DNA from: an uncultured archaeon
Lineage (GTDB): Archaea; Micrarchaeota; Micrarchaeia; Anstonellales; Anstonellaceae
Direction: 5' to 3'
Assembly (NCBI GenBank): GCA_902384555.1
Contig: CABMCD010000041.1
Location: forward strand, 1-51,136
Length of the DNA: 51,136 nucleotides
The position numbers and the translations under genes are program-made. The notes below the pieces were generated by a model. It was not told where the DNA came from and made no database searches. It saw only the letters and a list, made by a program, of their open reading frames with translations. Shown here piece by piece: positions 1-8,162 of this stretch (position 1 is its first letter; every line of letters starts with the position of its first letter).

Positions 1-20
1 ATGTGAAAGTCAACGGCCAT
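1..20 (-). CDS. Start of a gene running off the left edge (partial)
   Basis: On the minus strand an ATG at 20-18 opens a frame reading MAVDFH before the window ends. It is preceded by a TATA-like element (TTTTTTAAAC, about 43-52) whose centre lies about 27 nt upstream, the spacing seen for leaderless genes elsewhere in this window. Nothing can be said about the product. The call rests only on promoter spacing and an open frame of six codons. Confidence 0.3.
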
Positions 21-127
21 GTTGTGCGCTAAGAAGAGGGGGTTTAAAAAAGGGGCGGAAAGGGCCGAAAAAATGGAAAAATGAAAAGGAAAACGAAAAG
101 TCGGGCCAAAACGACCCGTGCTTTTCT

Positions 128-496
128 CTATCCGCTGAATGTCGCCGAGCCGCAGGTCAGGCTGTGGCCATAGAGCGCCACCAGGATGCTGGGCATGAGC
201 AGGACAATCACGATGCAGATGACGGCCGCCGCAATGGCCGCCGCCGCCAAGCCCGAGGCGCGTCCCGCGAACTCGGGGTTGGGCACCAGCTTGCCGGACG
301 CGTAGAACACGGCCGCCAGCACCACCAACAGCATCGACAGCGGGGGCAGGATGCCCATGAGCTGGCCGCAGATGTTGTTCATGGCTACCGCGACACCGGC
401 CAATCCGGAGCCGCTAGCTGCAGCCGCAATCGTGGTCAATGCCAGACCGGCCGCGCCGGCGCGCGTTGCCCATCCACGGAAATCCAAGTTCTTCAT
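128..496 (-). CDS. Small three-helix membrane protein (pilin/VirB2-like architecture)
   Basis: A 122-residue protein with a short charged N-terminus and three hydrophobic segments (roughly residues 14-38, 49-67 and 84-107); the second and third are separated by a short basic loop. The pattern is that of small archaeal membrane proteins sometimes compared with VirB2/TrbC pilins, but no diagnostic motif is visible and I do not assign a function. ATG at 496 is chosen because GAGGTG lies 7-8 nt upstream; an ATG two codons earlier (502) is too close to that site. A TATA-like TTTTTAAATTC lies near 545-555. The gene stands alone, transcribed away from the glycosyltransferase cluster. Confidence 0.6.
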   Translation of the reverse strand: MKNLDFRGWATRAGAAGLALTTIAAAASGSGLAGVAVAMNNICGQLMGILPPLSMLLVVLAAVFYASGKLVPNPEFAGRASGLAAAAIAAAVICIVIVLLMPSILVALYGHSLTCGSATFSG

Positions 497-613
497 AGCC
501 ATCGCACCTCGAATGTAAGGTTTGACTACGTTAGGCGACCTAAGAATTTAAAAACGTGATTGGGGGTTTCCCCCGTTGCGCCCGGCCAATAAGGCCCGCC
601 CCCCACAGTCCGT

Positions 614-1306
614 TTATCCTATTCCCAGGCGCGCCAGATAGAGCCGGGCGCTCAGATGCAGGTAGTTGAGCACCTCGCGCCCGTCCATCTTGCTCTCCCC
701 ACCAAGGCGCTCCTTGAATTGCAGGGGCACCTGCGCCACGCGCAGGCCGGGGCAGCGCACCACGATTTCGGGCAGCAGCTTGAAGCCGATGAGCGACCAG
801 CGCCGCACCGTCATCAACGGTTTTTTCTTTACTCCAAAAAACCCGCTCATGGGGTCGGTGATTTCACCCAAGAGGGGTTTGGCGATGAGCGCCGCCCCGC
901 CCGACACGGCCCGGCGCAGGGGGTCCATCTTCATCTGCCCCTCCTTCAAGTAGCGGCTGGCCACCACCAAATCCGCCCGGTTTGAGCAGAGGATTTCCAC
1001 CATTTGCGGGAAGCGGGCCAAGTCGTGCTGCCCGTCCGCGTCCATGACAAAGACGTTGGGCGCCTCTGCCGCGCGAAAGCCCTCCAAAATAGCCGAAGCC
1101 AAGCCCCTCCTGTTCTTGCGCACGATGGTGCGCAAGCCCAGCCTTCTGGCCTCCGCGCCCGTCCCGTCCGGCGAGTCATCGTCCACCACGATGATTTCAT
1201 AGGGCCGGCCGATGCCGGCGGCCATGCGGCGGATGTTTCCCGCCCCCCGCTCCAAACTGGCCTTCTCGTTATAAGTGGGCAGGATGACGGCGTAATCAAA
1301 CGGCAT
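614..1306 (-). CDS. Family 2 glycosyltransferase, dolichol-phosphate mannosyltransferase-like
   Basis: A 230-residue GT-A fold enzyme. The N-terminus (VILPTYNE, then IIVVDDDSPDGT) is the nucleotide-sugar binding start of GT2 enzymes, and DADGQHD near residue 90 supplies the DXD metal site. The family transfers a sugar from a nucleotide donor to a polyprenyl phosphate at the cytoplasmic face. It has no C-terminal membrane domain, so it is the short catalytic form. The ATG at 1306 is preferred over an upstream in-frame ATG at 1366 because the latter would bury the start inside the neighbouring methyltransferase; the two genes are 2 nt apart and must be co-transcribed. Likely partner of the GT-C enzyme at 2029. 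Confidence 0.85.
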   Translation of the reverse strand: MPFDYAVILPTYNEKASLERGAGNIRRMAAGIGRPYEIIVVDDDSPDGTGAEARRLGLRTIVRKNRRGLASAILEGFRAAEAPNVFVMDADGQHDLARFPQMVEILCSNRADLVVASRYLKEGQMKMDPLRRAVSGGAALIAKPLLGEITDPMSGFFGVKKKPLMTVRRWSLIGFKLLPEIVVRCPGLRVAQVPLQFKERLGGESKMDGREVLNYLHLSARLYLARLGIG

Positions 1307-1308
1307 GC

Positions 1309-1995
1309 TCAGCCCTCCGCACTCTCGGGCTTTCGCGCCATGGCCGCGATGTTCATGGTGAGCCACGTTTCCATCCGCTCGTCCTCAAATCCGCACGTGT
1401 GCAGCAGTTCGCGCAGGCTGCTTGGGGTGAAGTGGTTGATGTGCCCGCACGCGGCCTTGTAATACGGGTCGTTGCGCACGGTGCCCATGTAGGCGCACTG
1501 CAAGGGGAACAGAATCGACCACAGGCTGGGGAACCGGTCATAGGGCACGGTGAGAATGAGGCGCCCGCCCGGCGCGAGCACGCGCCAAATTTCGCGCAGT
1601 TTCGCATCCGGGTTTTCCAGATGCTCCAGCACCTCGCCCAGCACCACGATGCCGAACTTGCCGTCCTCAAAGGGCAGGCGTTGCTCGAAATCGGCGTTGA
1701 TGGGGTGCGCCAGATGCCCGGTCTTGCGCCCGCGCTCCAACAGCTTCTCCGATTTGTCCAAACCCCATGCCGGCAGTTTGGCGGTGTTCCATTCGCACGA
1801 GCCGCAGCCCACATCCAGCACCTGCATGCCGGGCTGATAGAGTTCGCCCACCCAGCCGCGGATGCGCGCATAGCGCTGGCGGTGGTAGTGGCGGGTGAAT
1901 GGGTTGGGGGAGCGCAGGGACTTGTCGTAAAAGTCCTCCTCCACCGTTGCGTAAATGTCGTCCATGAAATCTTTCCAGCCACCTATTCGCTCCAT
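1309..1995 (-). CDS. SAM-dependent class I methyltransferase
   Basis: A 228-residue methyltransferase. Motif I is VLDVGCGSCEW (about residue 58), followed by an acidic position in the next strand, and LGEVLEHLENPD then LAPGGRLILTVP are the usual motif II/III regions of the Methyltransf_11/UbiE-like group. The substrate is not evident; its place between two glycosyltransferases suggests a sugar or lipid-linked saccharide. A longer upstream frame exists but it is antisense to the GT-C gene. The start at 1995 leaves the divergent TATA box only about 9 nt away, so the ATG at 1965 may be the real start. Confidence 0.8.
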   Translation of the reverse strand: MERIGGWKDFMDDIYATVEEDFYDKSLRSPNPFTRHYHRQRYARIRGWVGELYQPGMQVLDVGCGSCEWNTAKLPAWGLDKSEKLLERGRKTGHLAHPINADFEQRLPFEDGKFGIVVLGEVLEHLENPDAKLREIWRVLAPGGRLILTVPYDRFPSLWSILFPLQCAYMGTVRNDPYYKAACGHINHFTPSSLRELLHTCGFEDERMETWLTMNIAAMARKPESAEG

Positions 1996-1998
1996 AGG

Positions 1999-2010
1999 TA
2001 TAAATAAATA
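1999..2010 (+). promoter_or_regulatory. TATA box, leaderless start of the GT-C gene
   Basis: TATAAATAAATA ends 18 nt before the ATG at 2029, so transcription should start at or next to the start codon. No Shine-Dalgarno sequence is present. It lies in the very short gap between two divergent genes. Confidence 0.6.
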
Positions 2011-2028
2011 AGAGCGCACAGTCCTGCG

Positions 2029-3588
2029 ATGCTGAAAATTGCGCCGCTGCGCCACTTCCTCTCCGAGCGGCACCGGGCGGCGTTCGTGGCCATCCTGCTC
2101 GCCTTCTTTCTGCTGGGCATCCCGGCCCTGTTCTACCCCCCCAACGTGGACGAGTGGGCCTTTCTCTACGTGGGCCAGCACATGACGCTGGCCAAGCTGC
2201 CCTACCATGATTTCTCGGACAACAAGGGGCCCTTTGTTTACGTCTTCTACCGTCTGCTCTTCTCGGCGTTCGGGCTGAACACCATCCTCTGGCGCCTCGT
2301 GTTCATGGGCATCATCGCCGCCAGCTCCATCCTGCTCTATCTCATCGTGCGCCGCGCCGGCGCGCGCGGGGGCGCGCTGGCGGCCATGGCCACCTATCTG
2401 GCCTTCATGCTCAACACCGCCCTGCCGGACATGGGCGGCTTTGTGAGCTTCGGAATCACCGAAACGGTTGGCATGCTCTTTTTCCTCGGCTCGCTCGCCC
2501 TGCTGCTCCACAGATTAAAGGACAAACCCGCTTCTTCTCACCCCCCTTTTTCCATCCGCCCGGCGCTTTGCGGCCCGGCCGGCGCTGTGCTGGCCGGCGT
2601 GCTTTTCTCGCTGGCGCTGCTGACCAACTCTCTCTTCTGGCCCGCCCCGCTCGCCCTGCTCATCCTGTGGTTTTTCAAGCAAATCAAGCTGGACGCGCCC
2701 TTTTTGCTGGGTGCGGCCCTTCCCCTGCTGCTCTTTGCCGCCGTCCTCATCCAGGGCTCGGCGCTGACTGACTATATCAAATGGACGGTGGGCTACAATG
2801 GCTCCATCAGCACCTTCGTGCGCCTCTCGCCGCTGTCGGCCGTGGTCCTGCTCATCTTGCTCAATTTCAAGCGCCACGCCCTGCTGCTGGCCGCCGCCCT
2901 GCCCTTCCTGCGCAAAAACCTCGCCTCCTACCGGCCGCTGGCGCTGGCCTTTCTCGCACTGGCCGCCCTGCCCACGCTATTGCGCGTTGTGAGCGGGCTG
3001 GAGCTCATCCACTACGAAATCCTCACCCTGCCGCTCTACGCGCTGGGCCTCGCCGCGCTCTACGAAACGTTCAGCGGCATTGACCGGAAGCTGGCGCTGG
3101 TCTTCATTGTCTGCGTGCTGGCCGCGACCGCCGCCTGGTTCACCTATCTCAACCTCGACCTGCCGCGCCAGTACGCGTACGGAGAGGCGCGCACGCAACA
3201 AATCCAGCAAAATCTTTCCAGCCTGCGGGGCCAGTCCATCTGGGCCGGGGATTTGGGCGGCGACAAGCTCTACTCCGTTCTCAACGCCACCTATCCGGGC
3301 AAATACTTTTTCTCGTTCTTTGTCTTCACCAGCACGCCCTGGCTGCGCGAGGACCTGATTCAGGATTTCACCACCCAATTCAGGGCCGGCCACGTGCCTT
3401 ATGTGGTGGTCACCGCGCCGCTTCAATCCATCCGCGGCATTCCGGCCTGCTATGCGGAAGACCGGTATTTCCCCGCTCCCATCCGCCAGCTCATCTTCGA
3501 CCATTACGCCTGCCGCGACACCGACCTCGCGTTCGACCAAACCCATAATATTACCCTCTGCACCCAGATGAACGGGTCGATTGGATGA
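2029..3588 (+). CDS. Polytopic GT-C family glycosyltransferase (ArnT/PMT-like)
   Basis: A 519-residue membrane protein with around ten hydrophobic segments and a C-terminal soluble part of about 150 residues. The first extracytoplasmic loop carries PPNVDEWAF and then DNKGP, the acidic-loop signature of lipid-phosphate-sugar dependent GT-C enzymes (ArnT, PMT, AglB-like families). These enzymes take a sugar from a polyprenyl carrier outside the membrane. The gene is divergent from the GT2/methyltransferase pair and overlaps the following RNase HII start by 4 nt (ATGA). Acceptor and sugar cannot be read from the sequence; the sequon-rich surface protein at 49.6 kb shows that glycosylated targets plausibly exist. 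Confidence 0.75.
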   Translation: MLKIAPLRHFLSERHRAAFVAILLAFFLLGIPALFYPPNVDEWAFLYVGQHMTLAKLPYHDFSDNKGPFVYVFYRLLFSAFGLNTILWRLVFMGIIAASSILLYLIVRRAGARGGALAAMATYLAFMLNTALPDMGGFVSFGITETVGMLFFLGSLALLLHRLKDKPASSHPPFSIRPALCGPAGAVLAGVLFSLALLTNSLFWPAPLALLILWFFKQIKLDAPFLLGAALPLLLFAAVLIQGSALTDYIKWTVGYNGSISTFVRLSPLSAVVLLILLNFKRHALLLAAALPFLRKNLASYRPLALAFLALAALPTLLRVVSGLELIHYEILTLPLYALGLAALYETFSGIDRKLALVFIVCVLAATAAWFTYLNLDLPRQYAYGEARTQQIQQNLSSLRGQSIWAGDLGGDKLYSVLNATYPGKYFFSFFVFTSTPWLREDLIQDFTTQFRAGHVPYVVVTAPLQSIRGIPACYAEDRYFPAPIRQLIFDHYACRDTDLAFDQTHNITLCTQMNGSIG

Positions 3589-4229
3589 TTTTCGGATTCG
3601 ACGAAGCGGGGCGGGGCTGTGTCATCGGGCCGCTGGTGCTCTGCCGCGCCGGCATCGAGCCAAAGGCGGAAAAGGAGCTGCGCGCCCTTGGGGTGAAGGA
3701 TTCCAAAAAGCTGAGCGCGCGCCAGCGCGAGGCGCTGGAGGGGCCGGTGCGCGAGCTGTGCGACATCCGCACCCACCACCTCTCGGCCGAGACGCTCACC
3801 CAAAAAATGGATTCCCTCAATCTCAACGACATCGAGGCCGAGGCCGTCGCCGGCCTGCTGGCGGACGCGCCGGCCGGCTCGCAAGTGTTCATCGACTCGC
3901 CCGACAACGTGCCCATCAAGTTCGCCGAGCGGGTGAAAAAGTTTTCTCCCTCCGGCCACCCCCTTCCCCATCTGGTGTGCGAAAACAAGGCCGAGGACCG
4001 CTACCCCATCGTGGCCGCGGCCTCCATCATCGCCAAGGTGGAGCGCGACCGCGAAATCGAGAAAATCAAGCAAGAAGTCGGATTCGACTTCAACTCCGGC
4101 TACACCTCCGACCCCGTCACCACGGCCTTTCTCGCCCGCCATCTGGACGATGGGCGGGTGAAGCCCTATGTGCGCTGGAAATGGGCGACGCTGGAGAATC
4201 TGAGGCAAAAGAAAATGAGCGATTATTGA
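3585..4229 (+). CDS. rnhB: Ribonuclease HII
   Basis: A 214-residue enzyme that nicks RNA in RNA/DNA hybrids and at single ribonucleotides in DNA. The N-terminal FGFDEAGRG is the family signature with the first catalytic Asp-Glu pair; VFIDSPD near residue 102 gives the third acidic residue, and AAASIIAKVERDREI with the later SGYTSDP is the conserved archaeal/eukaryal type 2 pattern. Length is normal for archaea. Its ATG overlaps the stop of the preceding glycosyltransferase gene, so translation is probably coupled although the functions are unrelated. Confidence 0.95.
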   Translation: MIFGFDEAGRGCVIGPLVLCRAGIEPKAEKELRALGVKDSKKLSARQREALEGPVRELCDIRTHHLSAETLTQKMDSLNLNDIEAEAVAGLLADAPAGSQVFIDSPDNVPIKFAERVKKFSPSGHPLPHLVCENKAEDRYPIVAAASIIAKVERDREIEKIKQEVGFDFNSGYTSDPVTTAFLARHLDDGRVKPYVRWKWATLENLRQKKMSDY

Positions 4230-4243
4230 AAAACAAAATACAA

Positions 4244-5029
4244 TTAGATTTCAAACTGTTTCTTCCTTCCCTTTCCGGCGTCATGAATCGCCTTGGCCAA
4301 GCCCGAGATGGTCTTTTTCACGTCCCCGTCCTTTTCCAGCGCCGTGCCCACCTGCAAGATGTCGGCCCCCGCTTTCACAAGAGACGAGGCTTGGGCCGGC
4401 GTGCGAACTCCTCCTCCGATGATATACGGGACTTTGATGCTTCCGGCCACCACTTTGGCGAACTCCGGGGGCAGCGGGCCGTTCGCGGGCGCCGAGCCCG
4501 AATCGGTGAGCACCAGCTTCATGCCCATGGCCTGCGCCGCCATCGCCATCGCGGCCGCCAGCTGCGGCTTGGCTCTTGGGACGAGATTCGCATCGCCCAC
4601 CCAGCCCACGGTGCCGCCCGGCTCGCAGACGATGTAGCCCATGGGCATGCACTCCAATCCCATAGCCCGCGCCACGGGCGCGCCCAAGGTCTGCGCCCCG
4701 CTTATCCAGTAGGGGTTGCGCGAGTTGAGCATGGACATGAAATACACGGCATCCGCATGCTTGGTGAGGGTGGTGACATTGCCGGGGAAAAGCACCAGCG
4801 GAACCGAAAGCCCGGATTTTATTTCCGAAGCAACCAAGTCCAAAAGCTCGCCCCCTACTCCCGTCGACCCTCCTATCAATACGTAATCCGCCCCCGCTTC
4901 GCCCGCCTCCTTGCCCGCCTTGATGGCGTCTTTGGGACTGGCATAATCCATCGGGTCAATCAGCGCCGCCAAGAGCGCGCCGCGCTGTTGCAGGGTGTCC
5001 AGAAGATATTGGTAAGTCTTTCCAGCCAT
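4244..5029 (-). CDS. Geranylgeranylglyceryl phosphate synthase
   Basis: A 261-residue TIM-barrel prenyltransferase of the PcrB/GGGPS family, which joins geranylgeranyl diphosphate to sn-glycerol-1-phosphate in the first committed step of archaeal ether lipids. LLAALIDPMD near the N-terminus, LIGGSTGVGG, LVLFPGN, and the phosphate-binding YIIGGGVRTPAQA followed by GADILQVGTALEKD are all diagnostic. The C-terminus ends close to the convergent rnhB gene with only 14 nt between stops. Presence of this gene is direct evidence for an archaeal source. Confidence 0.95.
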   Translation of the reverse strand: MAGKTYQYLLDTLQQRGALLAALIDPMDYASPKDAIKAGKEAGEAGADYVLIGGSTGVGGELLDLVASEIKSGLSVPLVLFPGNVTTLTKHADAVYFMSMLNSRNPYWISGAQTLGAPVARAMGLECMPMGYIVCEPGGTVGWVGDANLVPRAKPQLAAAMAMAAQAMGMKLVLTDSGSAPANGPLPPEFAKVVAGSIKVPYIIGGGVRTPAQASSLVKAGADILQVGTALEKDGDVKKTISGLAKAIHDAGKGRKKQFEI

Positions 5030-5045
5030 AGCAATCCCATTCCAT

Positions 5046-6011
5046 TCAGGATTCTGTTTTGAATTTCCTAATGACTTGGCTCAGGCCCTCTTTAAAAGAT
5101 ATGGCCGGCCGCCAGAGCAGGAATTTTCGCGCCCGGTGCGTGTCAAATACGCGGCTGGCGGACAGCTGGAGCATCATGGCGGGGGTGAGCGAGGGCTTGC
5201 GGCCCTGCACCTTGGCCAGCAGCCCGTACGCCGCCGCCAAGCCATAGGCCAGCCCCACGCCCATCTTCTCTTCAGGCCCCGGCTTTCCCAGCATTTTCGC
5301 GGCCCGCTCCATGGCCTGCTTCTGGCTCACGCGCTCGTCGCTGACCAGCAAAAACACCGAACCCGAGGGCACGCGCGATACCAGCGCACGCAAAATGCCG
5401 TTGACCACGTCTTGGATATGCACCAGCGGAATGATGTTGTCGCCCTCTCCAATGAGGCGCGCGTTTCCTTTTTTCAGCTGGCGCAGCATGGGCCAGAAGC
5501 CCTCCCGAAATTCGGGACCATAAATCATGCCCGGCTGCAGCACCACCACGGGGAGGCGGTGCGCCCATTCCAGCACCTCGCGCTCGGCCGCCAGCTTGCT
5601 TTTCCCATACGCGCCCGACGGGTTGCGGGGCGAGAATTCATTGAGCATCTGCCCCTCTTGGGGCGGTCCGTAGACCGAAATGGAGCTGAGGTGCACGAAC
5701 CGGCCGAGGTTTTCGGGGCAGGCCTGCAGCAAATGGCGCGTGGCCAGCACGTTGGCCTCATAGAGCGCCTGCTCCCCGGCCTCCTCGTCAATCAGGCCGG
5801 TGCAGTTGATGACGTGCGTGGCGCCCTCCAGCGCCGAGCGCAGGGACTCCAGGTCGGAATAATCCACGGCCCTGAATTTGGTCTTTGGCGGAAGTTTCAG
5901 CCCCGCTTCCTTTGTGCGCACCAGCGCCAGCACCGGCGCCTTGCGCGCCATCAGCGCGGCGCACACCTGCCGGCCCAGGCGCCCCGAGGCGCCGGCCACC
6001 ACGATTTTCAT
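5046..6011 (-). CDS. NAD(P)-dependent epimerase/dehydratase (extended SDR)
   Basis: A 321-residue Rossmann protein. The N-terminal VVAGASGRLGRQV is the dinucleotide-binding glycine motif, LSSISVYGPP supplies the SDR serine and YGKSKLAAE the catalytic Tyr-x-x-x-Lys. This is the sugar-nucleotide/steroid-type extended SDR family; the substrate is unknown. ATG at 6011 is chosen over 6056 because GGGAGG lies just upstream and the Rossmann motif begins at once. It is 16 nt upstream of the GGGP synthase gene, so the two form an operon, which may hint at a lipid or isoprenoid role (inference). Confidence 0.85.
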   Translation of the reverse strand: MKIVVAGASGRLGRQVCAALMARKAPVLALVRTKEAGLKLPPKTKFRAVDYSDLESLRSALEGATHVINCTGLIDEEAGEQALYEANVLATRHLLQACPENLGRFVHLSSISVYGPPQEGQMLNEFSPRNPSGAYGKSKLAAEREVLEWAHRLPVVVLQPGMIYGPEFREGFWPMLRQLKKGNARLIGEGDNIIPLVHIQDVVNGILRALVSRVPSGSVFLLVSDERVSQKQAMERAAKMLGKPGPEEKMGVGLAYGLAAAYGLLAKVQGRKPSLTPAMMLQLSASRVFDTHRARKFLLWRPAISFKEGLSQVIRKFKTES

Positions 6012-6090
6012 GTCCTCCCTATGGGGATGTGGGGTTAAAACCATTGCCGCCCTCATTTATTCGAAATGATGACATCGAGGTATTCCCGAC

Positions 6091-6115
6091 GGCCGGAACC
6101 TCAGAGACTCCGGCC
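6091..6115. other. Intergenic hairpin
   Basis: GGCCGGA (6091-6097) pairs with TCCGGCC (6109-6115) around an 11-nt loop in the 190-nt gap between the PRC-barrel gene and the SDR gene, both on the minus strand. It may end transcription of the PRC-barrel gene; a C-box-like ATGATGA (6066-6072) and CTGA (6140-6143) flank it. Confidence 0.35.
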
Positions 6116-6201
6116 AGCTTATGGAGAAGATCTTGAGTGCTGATCAAACTCGAAGAAACGCGGGTTAGAAAGAGAATGGAAAGAAAGGAAAAAACTTTTT
6201 C

Positions 6202-6456
6202 TTAGTGGATGGCCTTCTTGTCCACAATGACGTGGTCGGAAGCGGCCAGCACCGAGGAGTAGGGGATGAGAATCAGCCCGTCCTCCTTGTTGAGCGAGCG
6301 AGCCGTGGCGTTGTCCAGATTGGGCTCCACCAGCATGCTCTCCAGTTTGCCGGACACTTCGTGAACGTTGAGGTCAATCAGTTTCCCGAGCTCCTCTCCG
6401 TCGTTGGTAATGATTTTCTTGCCGGCCAGTTGCTTGGCAATAACGATTTTGGGCAT
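6202..6456 (-). CDS. PRC-barrel domain protein
   Basis: An 84-residue single-domain protein. The sequence runs KQLAGKKIITNDGEELGKL then a second strand block and ends with ILIPYSSVLAASDHVIV, the layout of archaeal stand-alone PRC-barrel proteins (related to the RimM C-terminal and photosynthetic H-subunit domain). Archaeal single PRC-barrel proteins are linked to RNA metabolism and, for CdpB, to cell division; no choice is possible here. ATG at 6456 is preferred because GGTGGT lies 6 nt upstream; an ATG five codons earlier also exists. Confidence 0.8.
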   Translation of the reverse strand: MPKIVIAKQLAGKKIITNDGEELGKLIDLNVHEVSGKLESMLVEPNLDNATARSLNKEDGLILIPYSSVLAASDHVIVDKKAIH

Positions 6457-6550
6457 GAATACCACCTGCACGATATTCTATTCATGCGCTACCACCTTTT
6501 ATTTTAAATAGCTTTGCCCCTCCACGACGGAAAATCGAGGTGTTTTCGCA

Positions 6551-6874
6551 TCAGGGCGCCGGGCGGTAGAGCTGCAGATGGGGCACTTCCCCTATTCGCA
6601 CCACCTGGCTTTCAGCGGCCAGCCCCATTTTGAGGGCGACGCCCACCGCGCGCTCGCCCACCAAATTGGCGGACGAGCATTCGGCAAAACGCGCTTCAAG
6701 CTCCTCCTCATCCACCGTCTCCTCGCCGTAAAAGGCGGCGAATTTGGCCAAGTCCAGCACCCGCCCGCCGCCGGCGTGCTTTTTGCCCAAAGCATCCTCA
6801 TCGGCCGCCGCCAGCACGCGCTCGGGCCCCTGCTGGTGCAAACGGCATCGGATGCGCGAAATGCTCTTATTCAT
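6551..6874 (-). CDS. DUF424 family archaeal protein
   Basis: A 107-residue protein matching the archaeal DUF424 pattern: an N-terminal GPERVLAAADEDALGK, FYGEETVDEEEL in the middle, then ANLVGERAVGVALKMG and a C-terminal VVRIGEVPHLQLY. The family is widespread in archaea and of unknown function. The gene starts 4 nt after the stop of cutA and is probably co-transcribed with it. Length is typical. Confidence 0.8.
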   Translation of the reverse strand: MNKSISRIRCRLHQQGPERVLAAADEDALGKKHAGGGRVLDLAKFAAFYGEETVDEEELEARFAECSSANLVGERAVGVALKMGLAAESQVVRIGEVPHLQLYRPAP

Positions 6875-6878
6875 ACTC

Positions 6879-7175
6879 TCATCCTCCGGATTCGGCCCAC
6901 TTCAAATAGGCGGCACCCAAGCCTCCCATGGGCCGGCTGTAAATCATCGGAATCTGATAGGGGTGGTTTTTCTCCAGCCACCTGCGGGCCGCCGCCGGCT
7001 TGGCGGTCTTGATTTCGAGCAAATATTCTTTCTCCTGCACGAGCTTGCCCCTCCATTTGTATGCGGATTGCACCGGCCAGAACGAGGCGCAGGCGGCCAG
7101 GCCCCGCAAGACGAGCGCTTTAGAGAGGCGTGCCGCATCCGTGCTTTTTCGGACCGACGTGACGAGCAGGCGCAT
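6879..7175 (-). CDS. cutA: CutA1-like divalent ion tolerance protein
   Basis: A 98-residue protein of the trimeric CutA1 fold. LLVTSVRKSTDAARLSKALV at the start, LAACASFWPVQSAYKWRGKL in the centre and HPYQIPMIYSRP near the end match the family, which is implicated in metal tolerance though its true role is unclear. ATG at 7175 begins directly at the first beta strand; a start eight codons upstream is less likely. It lies immediately downstream of tRNA-Val and upstream of the DUF424 gene, all on the minus strand. Confidence 0.85.
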   Translation of the reverse strand: MRLLVTSVRKSTDAARLSKALVLRGLAACASFWPVQSAYKWRGKLVQEKEYLLEIKTAKPAAARRWLEKNHPYQIPMIYSRPMGGLGAAYLKWAESGG

Positions 7176-7209
7176 GGGTTCAGAGCGAACCGGCGCCATA
7201 AAAAGCCGT

Positions 7210-7282
7210 TGGACCCGGAGAGAATCGAACTCTCAGTCTTCGCCTTGTAAGAGCGACGTGTTAACCATTCCACCACGGGTCC
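7210..7282 (-). tRNA. tRNA-Val (UAC)
   Basis: Read on the minus strand this folds as a cloverleaf: acceptor GGACCCG with CGGGTCC, anticodon stem TCGCT/GGCGA around loop CTTACAA (anticodon UAC, valine), and a T arm with GTTCGAT in the loop. The discriminator is A and no CCA is encoded. A TATA-like CTTTAAAG is centred about 30 nt upstream, near 7312. No intron is present. Confidence 0.93.
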
Positions 7283-7346
7283 GGCCGAATTAGATAAGCG
7301 CGGCTTGGCTTTAAAGCGCCGCGCTTGCGCTGGAAGTTTGCAGTTT

Positions 7347-7418
7347 TAGCCCCTACCGGATTCGAACCGATGTCCTCAGGTCCAGAGCCTGATGTCCTTG
7401 CCGCTAGACGAAGGGGCT
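7347..7418 (-). tRNA. tRNA-Gln (CUG)
   Basis: Minus-strand cloverleaf with acceptor AGCCCCT/AGGGGCT, anticodon stem TCAGG/CCTGA around loop CTCTGGA (anticodon CUG, glutamine) and T loop TTCGAAT. Discriminator A, no encoded CCA. A TATA-like TTTTTTAAAC lies about 30 nt upstream. In archaea this tRNA is first charged with glutamate and converted by GatDE, whose genes lie at 18.6-21.9 kb. Confidence 0.93.
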
Positions 7419-7471
7419 GGCTGATGTATTAGGGGAGGAAAGAGTTTAAAAAAGAATGAATGAAGCTGGGC

Positions 7472-7870
7472 CTACTTCTCGATGTCCAAGTAGTCCTTGA
7501 GCACGCGCCGCGCGGTCTCCACCTTGTCCACCTGTATCGCGTCAAAGACCACGCCCGGCCCCTTGGCCAGGATGGACACGTTCTGAATCGCGACGCCGGC
7601 ATCGGTGAGCATCTGCGAGACGCGCCCCAGCTCGCCGGGCTTGTCCTCCAGCTTGACCACCAACACGTCGGCCTCCATCACCTCGTAGTGGTTGGCCTTG
7701 AGCAGCGCGGCCGCCCGTTCGGTGTTGGAGAGGCCCATGATGATGAAGGCCCTGCCTCCCGCCGACGCGGCCGATACCGTCTCGATGTTGATTTTGGAGC
7801 GGCCCAAGATGTAGGATATGTCGGCCAGCAGCCCGAGCTTGTCGGGACCCATCACGGTGAGCTGTTTCAT
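7472..7870 (-). CDS. Tandem ACT-domain protein (third of three)
   Basis: A 132-residue protein of two ACT domains. The first opens with KQLTVMGPDKLGLLADISY and the second with LVVKLEDKPGELGRVSQML, the Gly-Leu/Pro-Gly-Glu-Leu ligand-site turns of ACT modules. There is no enzymatic domain, so this is a stand-alone amino-acid sensing type (COG4747-like). Its ATG overlaps the stop of the middle ACT gene (ATGA), so the two are translationally coupled. Closest relative in the window is the gene at 8163-8567. Confidence 0.85.
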   Translation of the reverse strand: MKQLTVMGPDKLGLLADISYILGRSKINIETVSAASAGGRAFIIMGLSNTERAAALLKANHYEVMEADVLVVKLEDKPGELGRVSQMLTDAGVAIQNVSILAKGPGVVFDAIQVDKVETARRVLKDYLDIEK

Positions 7871-8148
7871 GCTCCCAGCCGGGCAGGGCCGTCACGGGCC
7901 TGGACGGCTACAGGGTGGAAGCGAATCGGGCTCTTGACCTCGGCCACCTGTTCCACGCTGAGCGCGAACTGGGAGGCCAAAAGCTCGCGGGCCTTGCGCC
8001 CGTCGGACACGGCCAGCATGATGATGGCCTTGCCATCGGCGGCTTCGGCATGGAGCATGTCAATATTGATGCGGGACTGGCCCAGGATGCCCGCGATGTC
8101 GGCCAGCAGGCCGAGGCGGTCGTTCTCGACTATGGTGAGCTGTTCCAT
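7867..8148 (-). CDS. Single ACT-domain protein (second of three)
   Basis: A 93-residue paralogue of its two neighbours with just one ACT domain (EQLTIVENDRLGLLADIAG at the start). After residue 70 the sequence ends in a proline- and arginine-containing tail instead of a second ACT module. It may have lost the second domain, or act by pairing with the two-domain neighbours. Start at 8148 follows GGAGGAGGAT. It sits 14 nt after the first gene of the trio. Confidence 0.8.
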   Translation of the reverse strand: MEQLTIVENDRLGLLADIAGILGQSRINIDMLHAEAADGKAIIMLAVSDGRKARELLASQFALSVEQVAEVKSPIRFHPVAVQARDGPARLGA

Positions 8149-8162
8149 TTCATCCTCCTCCT

